Of a DNA stretch of 64,000 bases, positions 25,588 through 34,741 are shown piece by piece (position 1 is the first letter of the stretch; the number at the start of each line of letters is the position of its first letter). Below the pieces are notes generated by a model. The model was not told where the DNA came from. It did no database searches and saw only the letters and a list, made by a program, of their open reading frames with translations. The DNA lies in contig JABMLH010000008.1 in the NCBI GenBank assembly GCA_013205085.1, positions 1 to 64,000 of the forward strand, written 5' to 3'. Origin of the DNA: Microbacteriaceae bacterium VKM Ac-2854 (GTDB lineage: Bacteria > Actinomycetota > Actinomycetes > Actinomycetales > Microbacteriaceae). Made by a program: the position numbers and the translations under genes.

Positions 25588-26943
25588 GTGAGTGCCGCAA
25601 GAGTCTTCGTCGCGCGATTGGCCGGTTGCACCGTCTTCGACCCCGCCGGCGATCGCGTCGGCAAGGTGCGCGACGTGCTGGTGGTCAACCGCCACACGGA
25701 CGCGCCGCGCGTGGTCGGCCTCGTCGTCGAGATCCCCGGACGACGTCGCGTCTTCGTGTCGATCGGCCGCGTGACCAGCATCGGCAGCGGTCAGATCATC
25801 ACCACCGGCCTGATCAACGTGCGCCGCTTCGAGCAGCGCGGCGGCGAGGTCCGCGTCATCGCGGAACTGCTCGGCCGCAAGCTCACCTTCGTCGACGGCT
25901 CCGGCGAGGCGACCGTCGAGGACGTGGCGATCGAGGAGAACGGCCCCGGCGAGTGGGAACTCGCCCAGTACTTCGTGCGCCGCCCGAAGACCAGCCCCTC
26001 TCCTTTCGCGAAGGGGGCGACCACCTTCGCCGCCTGGAACGAGGTGCGCGAGAGCGGCAGTGGCGAGGCGCAGTCGGCCGAGCAGTACGTGGCCAGCCTC
26101 GCCGAGCTCAAGCCGGCCGACCTCGCCTCCACGCTGCTCGATCTGCCGCAGCAGCGGATGCTCGAGGTGGCAGGCGAACTCTCCGACGACCGACTCGCGG
26201 ACGTCCTCGAAGAGATGCCCGAGAACGAGCAGGTCGAAATCATGGGCCAGCTCGACGATGACCGCGCCGCCGACGTGCTCGACCAGATGCAGCCCGACGA
26301 CGCCGCCGACCTGATCGCGCAACTCCCCGGCGAGCGCGGCGAGGCGCTGCTCGAGCTGATGGAGCCCGAAGAGGCCGACGATGTGCGGATGCTGCTCAGC
26401 TACGCCCCCGAGTCCGCCGGCGGTCTGATGACGACGGAGCCGATCATCCTCTCCTCCGAGGCCACCGTCGCGGAGGGTCTGGCGCTGATCCGTCGGCACG
26501 AGCTCGCCCCGGCGCTGGGCGCGGCCGTGTGCATCACGCTGCCGCCGTACGAGCCGCCCACCGGCCGCTTCCTGGGCATGGTGCACTTCCAGCGGATGCT
26601 GCGCTACCCGCCGCACGAGCGGCTCGGCACCCTGCTCGACCCGGGTCTGGAGCCTGTCACGGCCGACACCTCGGCGGCCGAGGTCGCGCGGATCCTGGCC
26701 AGCTACAACCTCGTCTCGGTCCCCGTGGTGGACGAGGCGCATCGACTCGTCGGGGTGGTGACCATTGACGATGTCCTCGACTATCTGCTGCCCGACGACT
26801 GGCGAAGTCACGGCGACGACGACCAGCCCCGACGCCCGGTGAGTGTGAACACCGAACCCATCCGGATGCCGGATGCCACCGCCGCCGCCGCCCCGCGCCG
26901 GGGCCTGAGAGGAAGGAGAGTCGTCCGTGGCACGGGTATCTGA
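25588..26943 (+). CDS. PRC-barrel / MgtE N-domain / CBS-pair protein lacking a channel
   Basis: 451 residues, soluble. Residues ~1-130 resemble PRC-barrel repeats (VFDPAGDRVGKVRDVLVVNR; RVSIGRVTS region). Residues ~165-290 match the superhelical MgtE N-domain with repeated acidic ADVLEEMPENEQVEIM and ADVLDQMQPDDAADLI units. A CBS pair follows (GGLMTTEPIILSSEATVAEG through VVTIDDVLDYLLPDDW). In MgtE these domains are the Mg2+-sensing gate, but the five-helix channel is absent. GTG 25588 may be leaderless (TAAGTT upstream). The next gene, encoding a DUF1003 membrane protein, overlaps it, so the pair could form a split sensor-membrane system (inference). Confidence 0.87.
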   Translation: MSAARVFVARLAGCTVFDPAGDRVGKVRDVLVVNRHTDAPRVVGLVVEIPGRRRVFVSIGRVTSIGSGQIITTGLINVRRFEQRGGEVRVIAELLGRKLTFVDGSGEATVEDVAIEENGPGEWELAQYFVRRPKTSPSPFAKGATTFAAWNEVRESGSGEAQSAEQYVASLAELKPADLASTLLDLPQQRMLEVAGELSDDRLADVLEEMPENEQVEIMGQLDDDRAADVLDQMQPDDAADLIAQLPGERGEALLELMEPEEADDVRMLLSYAPESAGGLMTTEPIILSSEATVAEGLALIRRHELAPALGAAVCITLPPYEPPTGRFLGMVHFQRMLRYPPHERLGTLLDPGLEPVTADTSAAEVARILASYNLVSVPVVDEAHRLVGVVTIDDVLDYLLPDDWRSHGDDDQPRRPVSVNTEPIRMPDATAAAAPRRGLRGRRVVRGTGI

Positions 26944-27451
26944 CCAGAGCAAGTCGCGACAGGACAACCGCCGACTCGACGCTCCGAAGGGCCTGCGTAC
27001 GCGTGTGCTCCCCCGCCGCGGCAACAGCGACCGGTTCGGACGACTGACCGAGTCCTTCGCCCGTGGCATGGGCACGCCGTGGTTCCTCGTCGGCATGACG
27101 ATCTTCTGCGTCTTCTGGCTCGTCTTCAACACCTACGGCCCGGAGGACGCCCGCTTCGACTCGCAGGCGCTCGGATTCACCGTGCTCACCCTGATCCTCT
27201 CGCTGCAGGCGTCGTACGCCGCTCCCCTGCTGCTGCTCGCGCAGAACCGGCAGGACGACCGCGACCGGGTGCAGATCGAGCAGGACCGCCAGCGCGCCGA
27301 GCGCAACCTGGCCGACACCGAGTACCTCGCCCGCGAGGTCGTCGCGTTGCGACTGGCGATCAAGGACATGGCGTCGAAGGACTTCATCCGCTCGGAGCTG
27401 CGCAGCCTGCTGGAGGAACTCGAGAAGGACAAGAAGTCCGACGATGACTGA
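26927..27451 (+). CDS. DUF1003 membrane protein
   Basis: 174 residues. A basic N-terminus is followed by two helices (WFLVGMTIFCVFWLVFNTYG and FTVLTLILSLQASYAAPLLL), the DUF1003 signature QNRQDDRDRVQIEQDR, and a long amphipathic C-terminal helix ending in KDKKSDDD. Function unknown. The GTG at 26927 lies within the end of the MgtE-N/CBS gene and the stop overlaps the Mrp start (ATGACTGA), so all three are coupled. Confidence 0.9.
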   Translation: MARVSDQSKSRQDNRRLDAPKGLRTRVLPRRGNSDRFGRLTESFARGMGTPWFLVGMTIFCVFWLVFNTYGPEDARFDSQALGFTVLTLILSLQASYAAPLLLLAQNRQDDRDRVQIEQDRQRAERNLADTEYLAREVVALRLAIKDMASKDFIRSELRSLLEELEKDKKSDDD

Positions 27452-28571
27452 CGCCGCGCTGGCGGAGGCGGTGCGCGCCTCGCTCGCGCGGGTGCAGGAT
27501 CCGGAGTTGCGCCGGCCGATCACCGAACTCGGTATGGTCGGCGATGTCACGGCGGCCGGCGGCTCGGTCGAGGTGGCGATCAAGCTGACCATCGTCGGCT
27601 GCCCCGCCGCGAGCGCGATCGAGCGCGACGTCCGCGCCGCTGTCGAGGGCACGGTCGGGGTGACCGAGGCGCGCGTCGACGTCGGCGTGATGACGCCGGC
27701 CGAGCGCAAGGCGCTCACCGAGCGGCTGCGTGGCCCCGGCCGGCGGCAGAACCCGTTCGGCGCGGGTACGCTCACCCGGGTCTACGCGGTCACCAGCGGG
27801 AAGGGCGGCGTCGGCAAATCGACGGTTACCGCCAATCTCGCGGTCGCGCTCGCGGCGCAGGGACTCGCGGTGGGCCTGGTGGACGCCGACGTGCACGGCT
27901 TCTCGATCCCGGGCCTGCTCGGTCTCAGCATCGACGGCGAGACGGTCAAGCCGACCCGCGTGGACGAGCTGATCATCCCGCCGGTCGCGCACGGGGTGAA
28001 GGTGATCTCGATCGGGATGTTCCTGGAGGGCGACACCCGGGGCGCCGCCGTCTCCTGGCGCGGGCCGATGCTGCACCGCACCATCCAGCAGTTCCTGACG
28101 GACGTCTACTTCGGCGACCTCGACGTGCTGCTACTCGACCTGCCGCCCGGCACGGGCGACGTGGCGATCTCGGTGGGGCAGCTGCTGCCGGACGCCGAGG
28201 TGATCGTGATCACCACGCCGCAGCCCGCCGCCGCGGACGTGGCCGAGCGCAGCGGCGCACTGGCCAAGCAGACCGGGCAACGTATCCACGGCGTGATCGA
28301 GAACATGGCCGGGCTCGCGCAGCCGGACGGCAGCATCCTGGAGCTGTTCGGCTCGGGTGGTGGGGCGGAGGTGGCACGCAGGTTGGAGGCGCCGCTGCTC
28401 GCGTCCATCCCGATCAGCGTGCCGCTGCGCGCCGGCGGCGACGCCGGGATGCCGGTGGTGCTGGCCGACCCCGCCGACCCCGCGGCCGCGGCCATCCTGC
28501 AGGTGGCGCGGGCGCTGGCGACGCGCCCCCGCGGGCTCGCCGGCCGTCCCCTCGGGGTCACCGCCGGCTGA
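27444..28571 (+). CDS. mrp: Mrp/ApbC family Fe-S carrier ATPase
   Basis: 375 residues. N-terminal MIP18/DUF59 domain (residues ~5-95: VQDPELRRPITELGMVGDV) fused to a ParA/MinD-type ATPase with deviant Walker A SGKGGVGKSTVTANLAVALA and VGLVDADVHGFSIPG, LDVLLLDLPPGTGD (Walker B). These proteins hold and transfer Fe-S clusters. The C-terminal CxxC that ligates the cluster in many bacteria is absent: the segment reads ENMAGLAQPDGSILELFGSG, as is usual in actinobacterial members. Coupled to the DUF1003 gene. Confidence 0.93.
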   Translation: MTDAALAEAVRASLARVQDPELRRPITELGMVGDVTAAGGSVEVAIKLTIVGCPAASAIERDVRAAVEGTVGVTEARVDVGVMTPAERKALTERLRGPGRRQNPFGAGTLTRVYAVTSGKGGVGKSTVTANLAVALAAQGLAVGLVDADVHGFSIPGLLGLSIDGETVKPTRVDELIIPPVAHGVKVISIGMFLEGDTRGAAVSWRGPMLHRTIQQFLTDVYFGDLDVLLLDLPPGTGDVAISVGQLLPDAEVIVITTPQPAAADVAERSGALAKQTGQRIHGVIENMAGLAQPDGSILELFGSGGGAEVARRLEAPLLASIPISVPLRAGGDAGMPVVLADPADPAAAAILQVARALATRPRGLAGRPLGVTAG

Positions 28572-28722
28572 GCCTCAGGAACCTGCTCCGCGCGCGGGAA
28601 CCTCCTCATCGCGGTTCCCGTGCGCGCTCGGGGTTCCCGTGCTTTCCACAGCTCGCGACGAAGTTTCCACATCGGGGCATTCGAACCTGCGACGGGCCGC
28701 TCGCATCGCTCACGGTGGATGG

Positions 28723-29697
28723 ATGAACGACGCGCAACTCATCCTCATCCTCAACCGCGACCTGCCAACGGGCCAGAGCCCGAGCACCTTGCGCAGGTCC
28801 AGCGATCTCATCGTCGTCCGACGCGGGGTCCGCGTTGAGGCGAAGGCATGGGCGGCAGCATCACCGTTGGCCCGGTTCCGAGCTCGGGTCGACGCCGTCG
28901 TGGCGACACGCAGCAGTCCGCTCCTCCTTCGGGAGTCGGCTGCGGTCATCTGGCGCCTGCCCCTTGTCGAATCACCGCCGCAGGTGATCGATGTTCAAGC
29001 CTGCGGCGCTGACGGCAGCCGCCGCCGCGCCGGGATCGCCGAACACCGGAGTTCCATCCCACCGCTGGTCGACACCATCGGCGGCTACCGCGTCTCCTCG
29101 TTTGCGCAAACCGTCTTCGATCTCTCCCGCTTCGCGTCCTTCCGTCGCGCCGTCGTCGCGGCTGATCATGCCTTGCGGCGCGTCGGCTCGGACGGGGCCC
29201 CGCTCTTGCGCCGCGACGAACTCCGCGAACTGCTCGAGGCGCTGCCCCTCGGCGCGAAAGGACACCGCAAAAGCGCTGCCGTCATCGCGTTCGCCGACCC
29301 GCGCGCTGAATCGCCCCTCGAGTCGATCAGCCGCGTCGGCATGCACCTGGCAGGCATCCCCGCTCCCGTGCTGCAGCAGCGCATCCCTCTGGGCGACGGG
29401 CGCAACGCCTACCTCGACTTCGCGTGGCCGGCGCTCGGCGCCGTCGGCGAAGCAGACGGCCGGTTCAAGTACACCGATCCGGCGTTCCTGCAAGGACGCA
29501 CGGCGGAGCACGCCGTCTACGACGAGAAGCGCCGAGAGGATGCCATCCGCTCGATCACGCGCGGATTCGCTCGGTGGTCCTGGGACGACGCGTACGCCGT
29601 CACTCCGATGCTCGCCGAGCTGGCGAAGGCCGGCGTGAAGCCGGGAACCTCTATTGTGCAGGGGAACCTCCTCGAACGGGTTCCTCGGAACGCTTGA
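28723..29697 (+). CDS. DUF559/AbiEi-like protein with PD-(D/E)XK-type C-terminus
   Basis: 324 residues. The N-terminal ~90 residues resemble the wing domain of AbiEi-like antitoxins or transcriptional regulators common in Microbacteriaceae (LRRSSDLIVVRRGVRVEA). The C-terminal region carries a nuclease-fold acidic array: PLESISRVGMHLAG, NAYLDFAWPALGAVGEADGR, then DEKRREDAIRS. No partner toxin gene is adjacent. Biological role unknown; many relatives are single genes. ATG 28723 has GGTGGATGG rather than a good ribosome site. It converges on tatB with only 6 bases between the stops. Confidence 0.65.
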   Translation: MNDAQLILILNRDLPTGQSPSTLRRSSDLIVVRRGVRVEAKAWAAASPLARFRARVDAVVATRSSPLLLRESAAVIWRLPLVESPPQVIDVQACGADGSRRRAGIAEHRSSIPPLVDTIGGYRVSSFAQTVFDLSRFASFRRAVVAADHALRRVGSDGAPLLRRDELRELLEALPLGAKGHRKSAAVIAFADPRAESPLESISRVGMHLAGIPAPVLQQRIPLGDGRNAYLDFAWPALGAVGEADGRFKYTDPAFLQGRTAEHAVYDEKRREDAIRSITRGFARWSWDDAYAVTPMLAELAKAGVKPGTSIVQGNLLERVPRNA

Positions 29698-29703
29698 GGT
29701 TCC

Positions 29704-30111
29704 CTAGGTCGCCTCGGAGTCGAACGGGGTCGGACCGACGGTCGCGAGCTGGCCCTGCGAGGCGAGGCGCTGCATCCGTGCGTAGGTGGTCTCGGGCAGC
29801 GGCTTGGTGATCGGCGGCGCGATCTTGGCCGGCGGCTTCACGGTCGTCTCGACCGGGTCGTCTTCGAGCAGGGCGTCGCGGATGATCCGGCGCGGGTCGT
29901 ACTGGCGGGGATCGAGCTTCTTCCAGTCGACCTCGTCGAAGTCGTCGCCCATCTCCTCCTTGACCCGGTTGCGCGCGTTGTTCGCCATCGTGCGCACCTG
30001 GCGCACGAGCTTCGCCAGCTGCGACGCGTAATACGGCAGCTTGTCGGGGCCCAGGATGAAGACGGCGATCACCCCGATGATGAGGAGCTTGTCGAACGTC
30101 AATCCAAACAC
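29704..30111 (-). CDS. tatB: Sec-independent translocase protein TatB
   Basis: 135 residues. Short N-terminal membrane anchor (FDKLLIIGVIAVFILGPDKL) with the conserved Gly-Pro kink, then an amphipathic helix (YYASQLAKLVRQVRTMANNA) and an acidic, Pro-rich cytoplasmic tail. TatB with TatC recognises twin-arginine signals such as that of EfeB in this window. GTG 30111. Divergent from the O-methyltransferase; tatA and tatC are not nearby. Confidence 0.9.
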   Translation of the reverse strand: MFGLTFDKLLIIGVIAVFILGPDKLPYYASQLAKLVRQVRTMANNARNRVKEEMGDDFDEVDWKKLDPRQYDPRRIIRDALLEDDPVETTVKPPAKIAPPITKPLPETTYARMQRLASQGQLATVGPTPFDSEAT

Positions 30112-30208
30112 GAGATAAGAGTAACCCGCCGCGCCTGCCCCGCCGACCGTTCAGGGGAACGTAGCCTGTGCATGCCCATCGCATCGCCTCACCGAAGGAG
30201 TGACCGAC

Positions 30209-30841
30209 GTGTCCGACAAGGATGCCAACTGGAAGTACGCCGAAGACACCGTCGTCGAGAGCGACGCCATCGCTTCGGCTCGCCAGCTGGCGATCGAGCT
30301 CGGCATCGAGGCGATCTCGCCCTCCGTCGGCGCACAGTCAGCCCTCGTGGCCGCCGCGGCGCGCGCGACGTCGATCATCGAGATCGGCACCGGCACCGGG
30401 GTTTCCGGGTTGTGGCTGCTCAACGGCGCACCGGATGCGATGCTGACCTCCATCGACTCGGAGGCGGTGCACCAGCAGCACGCACGGGCCCACTTCCAGG
30501 AGGCGGGAATCGCGCCGAACCGGCTCCGACTCATCCCGGGTCGAGCGCTCGAGGTTCTACCGCGGATGAACGAGAACTCCTACGACATCGTCTTCGTCGA
30601 CGCCGACCCGGTGCAGGTGATCGAGAACGTGGAGCACGCCCTGCGCCTCGTGAAGCCGGGCGGAACCGTGCTGATCCCGCACGCGCTGTGGCGCGGCCGC
30701 GTCGCGAACCCGGCGCAGCGCGACGAGATCTCCAGCGCCTTCCGCACCCTCGCCAGCGAGATCTGCGCCTCGCCGGCCGTGGTCAGCGTGCTGTCGCCGG
30801 TCGGCGACGGGCTGCTGATGGCGAACAAGCGTCACGCCTAG
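30209..30841 (+). CDS. SAM-dependent O-methyltransferase
   Basis: 210 residues, class I methyltransferase fold of the O-methyltransferase family 3 type. SAM motif I is IIEIGTGTGVSGLWLL, followed by the acidic TSIDSE, then SYDIVFVDADPVQVIEN and LRLVKPGGTVLIPHALW. Such enzymes methylate catechol-like or small hydroxyl substrates; the substrate here is unknown. GTG 30209 is chosen because AAGGAG at 30195-30200 is 8 bases upstream; GTG 30200 would overlap that site. Confidence 0.88.
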   Translation: MSDKDANWKYAEDTVVESDAIASARQLAIELGIEAISPSVGAQSALVAAAARATSIIEIGTGTGVSGLWLLNGAPDAMLTSIDSEAVHQQHARAHFQEAGIAPNRLRLIPGRALEVLPRMNENSYDIVFVDADPVQVIENVEHALRLVKPGGTVLIPHALWRGRVANPAQRDEISSAFRTLASEICASPAVVSVLSPVGDGLLMANKRHA

Positions 30842-30928
30842 CGTGGCGCGAGGCGTCAGCCCCCACGCACCCCGTCCGCGGATCGCGACCTGCTGACCTC
30901 TCGATCGAGTCGAGCCGGAAAGCGAAAG

Positions 30929-30952
30929 GCCCACCGTCTGACGACGATGGGC
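30929..30952 (-). terminator. Terminator after the DUF3117 gene
   Basis: On the minus strand a 10-base stem GCCCATCGTC / GACGGTGGGC with one mismatch, loop GTCA, is followed by CTTTCGCTTT, 27 bases beyond the DUF3117 stop. Confidence 0.65.
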
Positions 30953-30978
30953 GCTTCCGATGTTGCAGTTAGTGAGAC

Positions 30979-31152
30979 TCAGGCGGGGCTGACGACGGCG
31001 GCTAGCGCGTCGTGAAGCTCCTTGGCCTCGGCATCGTTGACCGACACGACGAGGCGTCCGCCTCCCTCGAGCGGGACCCGCACGATGATGAGCCGACCCT
31101 CCTTCACAGCCTCCATTGGCCCGTCTCCGGTCCTCGGCTTCATGGCCGCCAT
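30979..31152 (-). CDS. DUF3117 small actinobacterial protein
   Basis: 57 residues. MAAMKPRTGDGPMEAVKEGR and the C-terminal DAEAKELHDALAAVV match DUF3117, a highly conserved family restricted to Actinobacteria and of unknown function. ATG 31152 has AAGGGGAG four bases upstream. Monocistronic, with its own terminator; 91 bases separate it from the PIG-V-like gene upstream. Confidence 0.9.
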   Translation of the reverse strand: MAAMKPRTGDGPMEAVKEGRLIIVRVPLEGGGRLVVSVNDAEAKELHDALAAVVSPA

Positions 31153-31243
31153 GCAACTCCCCTTTCGTGGACGTACTCGTCTATTATCCTGCATCCGCAC
31201 ACCGGTTGGGCACCGCCGAGACAACGAGTCCCGACGGGGAGGT

Positions 31244-32452
31244 TCACGGCGGCGTCCAATCGGAGCCGTCGACACCCCAGCACAGCGCGATCCAGGCCAC
31301 CTGGCCGGCGATCCCCAGCAGCACCAGCAGCACTCGGAACCACACGCTGCGCGGAACCGCGAGGGCGCCCAGCAGCGGGAACATCGGCGCCAGGATGCGG
31401 AAGGTGCTCGACTGCGGGAACCAGAAGGCCAGGAGGTAGAACGCGTATCCGCCGATCCAGGCCCGACTCTCCAGGTCGAGCCGGCGCGTCCACGAACCGG
31501 CGAGCACCGTGAGGAAGAACAGCACCAACGCGACGACGAGCGCCGGCCCCCACGTCGAGCCGAACCACCAGCCCAGGCCTTGGAACCACGAGGTGAACGG
31601 CAGCAGTTCCTGGTAGCCGATGTACGCCGACCGCCAGGCGAGTTCGGTCTCGGTGTACGCCGCGATGTCGCCGGTGACCAGCCAGGCGATCGCCGGCCAG
31701 AGGAAGCCGACGACCAGGCTCCAGCCCACCAGGAGCAGCGCGGGCAGCCACTGCGCACGCGGGAAGGGTTCGCGGTCGCGGCGGAACCAGCGCGCGATCA
31801 CGTAGAACGCCATGGCGGCGGCGAAGGCGAGCCCGCTCGGGCGGGTGAGACCGAGCACCAGCACGACGGGGAACAGCCAGCCCCAGCGGCGGCGGATCAG
31901 CAGCAGCAGCGCCGTCGCCAGCAGCAGGAACGCCATCGACTCCGCGTAGGCGAGCTGGAACAGCGGCGAGGTGGGCGCGACGCACAGCAGCAGCACCGCG
32001 AACAGCGCCTGCGACTCACCGAGCGAGTGCCGGAACACCTTGTACGCCACGAGGGCGGTACCGGCGCCGCAGAGCACCGAGATCAGCACTGCGGCGGGCG
32101 CCCAGGACATCCCGGTGAGCAGCATCAGCGCGCGCACCACGAACGGGTACAGCGGCATGAACGCCCACGCGCTTTCGCCGATCTGCCCGGTGTCGGTGAT
32201 CGGCAGTGTGCTCGGGTAGCCCCAGACGGCGATGATGTTGTACCAGCGGCCGTCCCACATGCTCGCGTAGTCGAAGTAGTTCGGCGACGCGGCCGTCCAC
32301 GAGTTCTGTCCCTGCTGCGCGGCGAAGGCGAGCAGGATGCAGGTGGTCACGATCCGGGTCGCGATGAAGACCAGCAGCACGCGCAGCCACCACGGCACCA
32401 GGCGCAGCAGTGCCCGGCGCCGCACGGGCATCCGAGCGAGCAGCGTGCTCAC
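31244..32452 (-). CDS. PIG-V-like integral membrane mannosyltransferase (GT-C fold)
   Basis: 402 residues, about ten hydrophobic segments. The first luminal/extracytoplasmic loop holds [20 protein letters not shown], with the acidic residue typical of GT-C enzymes using polyprenol-phosphate mannose. [40 protein letters not shown] and [10 protein letters not shown] follow the PIG-V/GPI mannosyltransferase-2 layout. The acceptor is unknown in bacteria (lipoglycan or protein). GTG 32452 overlaps the dapE stop (GTGA), so it is coupled to dapE, though a functional link is not obvious. Confidence 0.78.
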   Translation of the reverse strand: MSTLLARMPVRRRALLRLVPWWLRVLLVFIATRIVTTCILLAFAAQQGQNSWTAASPNYFDYASMWDGRWYNIIAVWGYPSTLPITDTGQIGESAWAFMPLYPFVVRALMLLTGMSWAPAAVLISVLCGAGTALVAYKVFRHSLGESQALFAVLLLCVAPTSPLFQLAYAESMAFLLLATALLLLIRRRWGWLFPVVLVLGLTRPSGLAFAAAMAFYVIARWFRRDREPFPRAQWLPALLLVGWSLVVGFLWPAIAWLVTGDIAAYTETELAWRSAYIGYQELLPFTSWFQGLGWWFGSTWGPALVVALVLFFLTVLAGSWTRRLDLESRAWIGGYAFYLLAFWFPQSSTFRILAPMFPLLGALAVPRSVWFRVLLVLLGIAGQVAWIALCWGVDGSDWTPP

Positions 32453-33552
32453 TCCCCCTGGCCGCCCAGCCAGCTGCGCAGGCCCGACTCGCAAGCGGTG
32501 ATCTGCGCCAGCGGAACGCGCTCGTCGTCGGCGTGCGCCTTGAGGGGGTCCCCCGGGCCGTAGTTCACCGCGGGGATCCCCATCGCGGAGAAGCGGGCGA
32601 CGTCGGTCCAGCCGTACTTCGGCATGGCGGTGGCGCCGACGGCGGCGATGAAGGCCTGCGCCAACGGTGCGTCCAGCCCCGGGCGGGCACCCTCCGCCAC
32701 ATCGGCCACGGTGACCTCGAAGCCGTCGAAGAGCTCCCGCAGGTGCGCGATCGCCTCCTCGCCGCTCCGGCTCGGGGCGAAGCGGTAGTTGACGTGCACG
32801 GTGCAGAGGTCGGGGATCACGTTGCCCGCGACGCCGCCGGAGATGCCGACGGCGTTGACTCCCTCGCGGTACACCAGGCCGTCGACCTCCACCTGGCGCG
32901 GCTCGTACGCCGCCAGGCGATCGAGCACGGGCGCGATCTTGTGGATCGCGTTCTCGCCCACCCAGGAACGCGCGGAGTGCGCACGCAGGCCGTGGGTCGT
33001 GACGTCCACCCGGCAGGTGCCGTTGCAGCCGCCCTCGACCTCGCTGCCGGTCGGCTCGCCCAGGATCGCGAAATCGCCGACGAAGAGCTCGGGGTGGTTG
33101 CGGGCGAGGCGCCCGAGCCCGTTCAGATCCGACGAGACCTCCTCGTTGTCATACCACATCCAGGTGATGTCGACGATCGGGGCGACCAGTTCGGCCGCGA
33201 GCTTCAGCTGTACGGCTACCCCCGCCTTCATGTCAACGGTGCCGCGGCCCCAGAGGTATTCGACCCCGTCGATGGTCTCGAATCGGGTCGGTACGTTGTC
33301 GTTGATCGGCACGGTGTCGATGTGGCCGGCGATGACCACGCGCTGGGCCCGCCCGAGGTTCGTCCGGGCGACGACCGTGTCGCCGTCGCGGATCACCTCG
33401 AGGTGCGGATACGCGGTGAGAGCGGCCTCGATCGCGTCGGCCAGCGGACCCTCGTCGCCGGAGACCGAGGGGATGTCGCAGAGCACTCGCGTCAGCTCGA
33501 CCGAGCCGGCCGTGAGATCGAGGACGGTCGGAGTCGCAGGTGCGGAAGGCAT
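32449..33552 (-). CDS. dapE: Succinyl-diaminopimelate desuccinylase
   Basis: 367 residues, M20 metallopeptidase family. It hydrolyses N-succinyl-LL-diaminopimelate to LL-diaminopimelate and succinate in lysine and peptidoglycan precursor synthesis. Metal ligands are seen in [22 protein letters not shown] and [15 protein letters not shown] (EE with catalytic Glu), and [11 protein letters not shown] near the C-terminus. ATG 33552 lies seven bases after a TACCCT -10 box, so the mRNA is probably leaderless. Divergent from dapD, the enzyme that supplies its pathway. Confidence 0.96.
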   Translation of the reverse strand: MPSAPATPTVLDLTAGSVELTRVLCDIPSVSGDEGPLADAIEAALTAYPHLEVIRDGDTVVARTNLGRAQRVVIAGHIDTVPINDNVPTRFETIDGVEYLWGRGTVDMKAGVAVQLKLAAELVAPIVDITWMWYDNEEVSSDLNGLGRLARNHPELFVGDFAILGEPTGSEVEGGCNGTCRVDVTTHGLRAHSARSWVGENAIHKIAPVLDRLAAYEPRQVEVDGLVYREGVNAVGISGGVAGNVIPDLCTVHVNYRFAPSRSGEEAIAHLRELFDGFEVTVADVAEGARPGLDAPLAQAFIAAVGATAMPKYGWTDVARFSAMGIPAVNYGPGDPLKAHADDERVPLAQITACESGLRSWLGGQGE

Positions 33553-33559
33553 GGCATCC

Positions 33560-33590
33560 AGGGTACCGGGCGGTGCCGCTTCGCTACCCT
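33560..33590. promoter_or_regulatory. Overlapping divergent leaderless promoters for dapE and dapD
   Basis: TACCCT occurs on both strands: on the minus strand at 33565-33560, 7 bases before the dapE ATG, and on the plus strand at 33585-33590, 6 bases before the dapD ATG. Each is a TANNNT -10 placed so that transcription would start at or next to the ATG. The -35 zone of dapD overlaps the -10 of dapE, so polymerases would compete. Confidence 0.6.
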
Positions 33591-33596
33591 GGTCGC

Positions 33597-34577
33597 ATGA
33601 CCCCCGCTGCTTCTGACTCTTCCGCCGCGCCCACGCACGCCTGGGGCTACGGCCTGGCCACCATCGCCGCCGACGGCACCGTTCTGGACACCTGGTTCCC
33701 CGCCCCGGCCCTGGGCCGCATCCCCGCCGGTCGCGACAAGTGGATCGTCCCGTCCGAGTTCGACGGGCTCACCGGTGAGGATGCCCGTCGCGACGTGCGG
33801 ATCGACGTGGTGACGCTCGAGATCGAGCTCGATGCGGCGCCCGCCGGCACGTCCGACGCCTACCTCCGCCTGCACCTGCTCTCGCACCTGCTGGTCGCGC
33901 CGAACACGATCAACCTCGACGGCATCTTCGGCCACCTGCCCATCGTGGTCTGGACCAACGCCGGCCCGGTCGAGCCCGGCGCCTTCGATCGGCTCCGGCC
34001 GTCGCTGCAGCGGCACGGCATTCAGGCGACCGGGATCGACAAGTTCCCGCGTCTGACCGACTACGTGACGCCGACGAAGGTGCGGATCGCGGACACCTCC
34101 CGTGTCCGGCTCGGTGCGCACCTGGCGCCGGGAACCACGGTGATGCACGAGGGCTTCGTGAACTTCAACGCCGGCACCCTGGGCACCTCGATGGTGGAGG
34201 GTCGGATCTCGCAGGGCGTCGTCGTCGGCGACGGCTCGGACATCGGTGGTGGCGCCTCGATCATGGGCACGCTGTCCGGCGGCGGCAAGGAGCGCGTCAC
34301 CATCGGGCAGCGCGCGTTGCTGGGCGCGAACTCGGGGATCGGCATCTCGATCGGCGACGACTCGGTCGTCGAGGCCGGGCTCTACGTGACGGCCGGCACC
34401 AAGGTCGTGCTGGTCGGTTCCGCACCCCGTCCCGACGGCCGCCCGCAGTCGGTGAAGGCCGCCGAGCTCTCCGGCGTGCCGAACCTGCTCTTCCGCCGCA
34501 ACTCGCTCAGCGGCGCGGTCGAGGTGCTCGCCCGCACCGGCTCCGGCATCGTGCTGAACGCGCAGCTGCACGCTTGA
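33597..34577 (+). CDS. dapD: Tetrahydrodipicolinate N-succinyltransferase (actinobacterial type)
   Basis: 326 residues. DapD transfers succinyl from succinyl-CoA to tetrahydrodipicolinate. The N-terminal ~150 residues are the alpha/beta domain ([20 protein letters not shown]); residues ~160-270 form the left-handed beta-helix ([60 protein letters not shown]). Length matches the mycobacterial-type enzyme rather than the short E. coli type. Probably leaderless. Divergent from dapE. Confidence 0.95.
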   Translation: MTPAASDSSAAPTHAWGYGLATIAADGTVLDTWFPAPALGRIPAGRDKWIVPSEFDGLTGEDARRDVRIDVVTLEIELDAAPAGTSDAYLRLHLLSHLLVAPNTINLDGIFGHLPIVVWTNAGPVEPGAFDRLRPSLQRHGIQATGIDKFPRLTDYVTPTKVRIADTSRVRLGAHLAPGTTVMHEGFVNFNAGTLGTSMVEGRISQGVVVGDGSDIGGGASIMGTLSGGGKERVTIGQRALLGANSGIGISIGDDSVVEAGLYVTAGTKVVLVGSAPRPDGRPQSVKAAELSGVPNLLFRRNSLSGAVEVLARTGSGIVLNAQLHA

Positions 34578-34607
34578 CGCGCCAGCGTCAAGAAAGGCGG
34601 CAGCCCT

Positions 34608-34666
34608 AACGCGACCCGTCTCCGAGGCGCTCCAGCGACCCTCAATGGGTCGCATGGCGTCGCGTT
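34608..34666. repeat. Nested dyads downstream of dapD
   Basis: Outer arms AACGCGAC (34608-34615) and GTCGCGTT (34659-34666) enclose a perfect inner hairpin GCGACCC-TCAAT-GGGTCGC at 34635-34653. This could fold as a branched RNA downstream of dapD. No T-run follows; function unknown. Confidence 0.45.
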
Positions 34667-34692
34667 CGCAAAGGTGGTCTCGGCAGCTCAGA

Positions 34693-34741
34693 AAAGGGTT
34701 GTCACTTTGTCGTTGGGTAACCGACAAAGTGACAACCCTTT
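34693..34741. terminator. Bidirectional terminator between dapD and the sugar transferase gene
   Basis: Perfect 20-base arms, AAAGGGTTGTCACTTTGTCG at 34693-34712 and its complement at 34722-34741, with a 9-base loop. Arms begin AAA and end TTT, so both strands carry a T-run at the end of the hairpin. The second arm abuts the stop codon of the leftward gene at 34742. The arm sequence GGGTTGTCACT recurs in the efeO-efeB gap. Confidence 0.8.

Noticed and set aside
28723-29697. Type IV toxin-antitoxin (AbiE) locus
   Set aside because: Only an AbiEi-like N-terminus is suggested; no AbiEii nucleotidyltransferase gene is adjacent.
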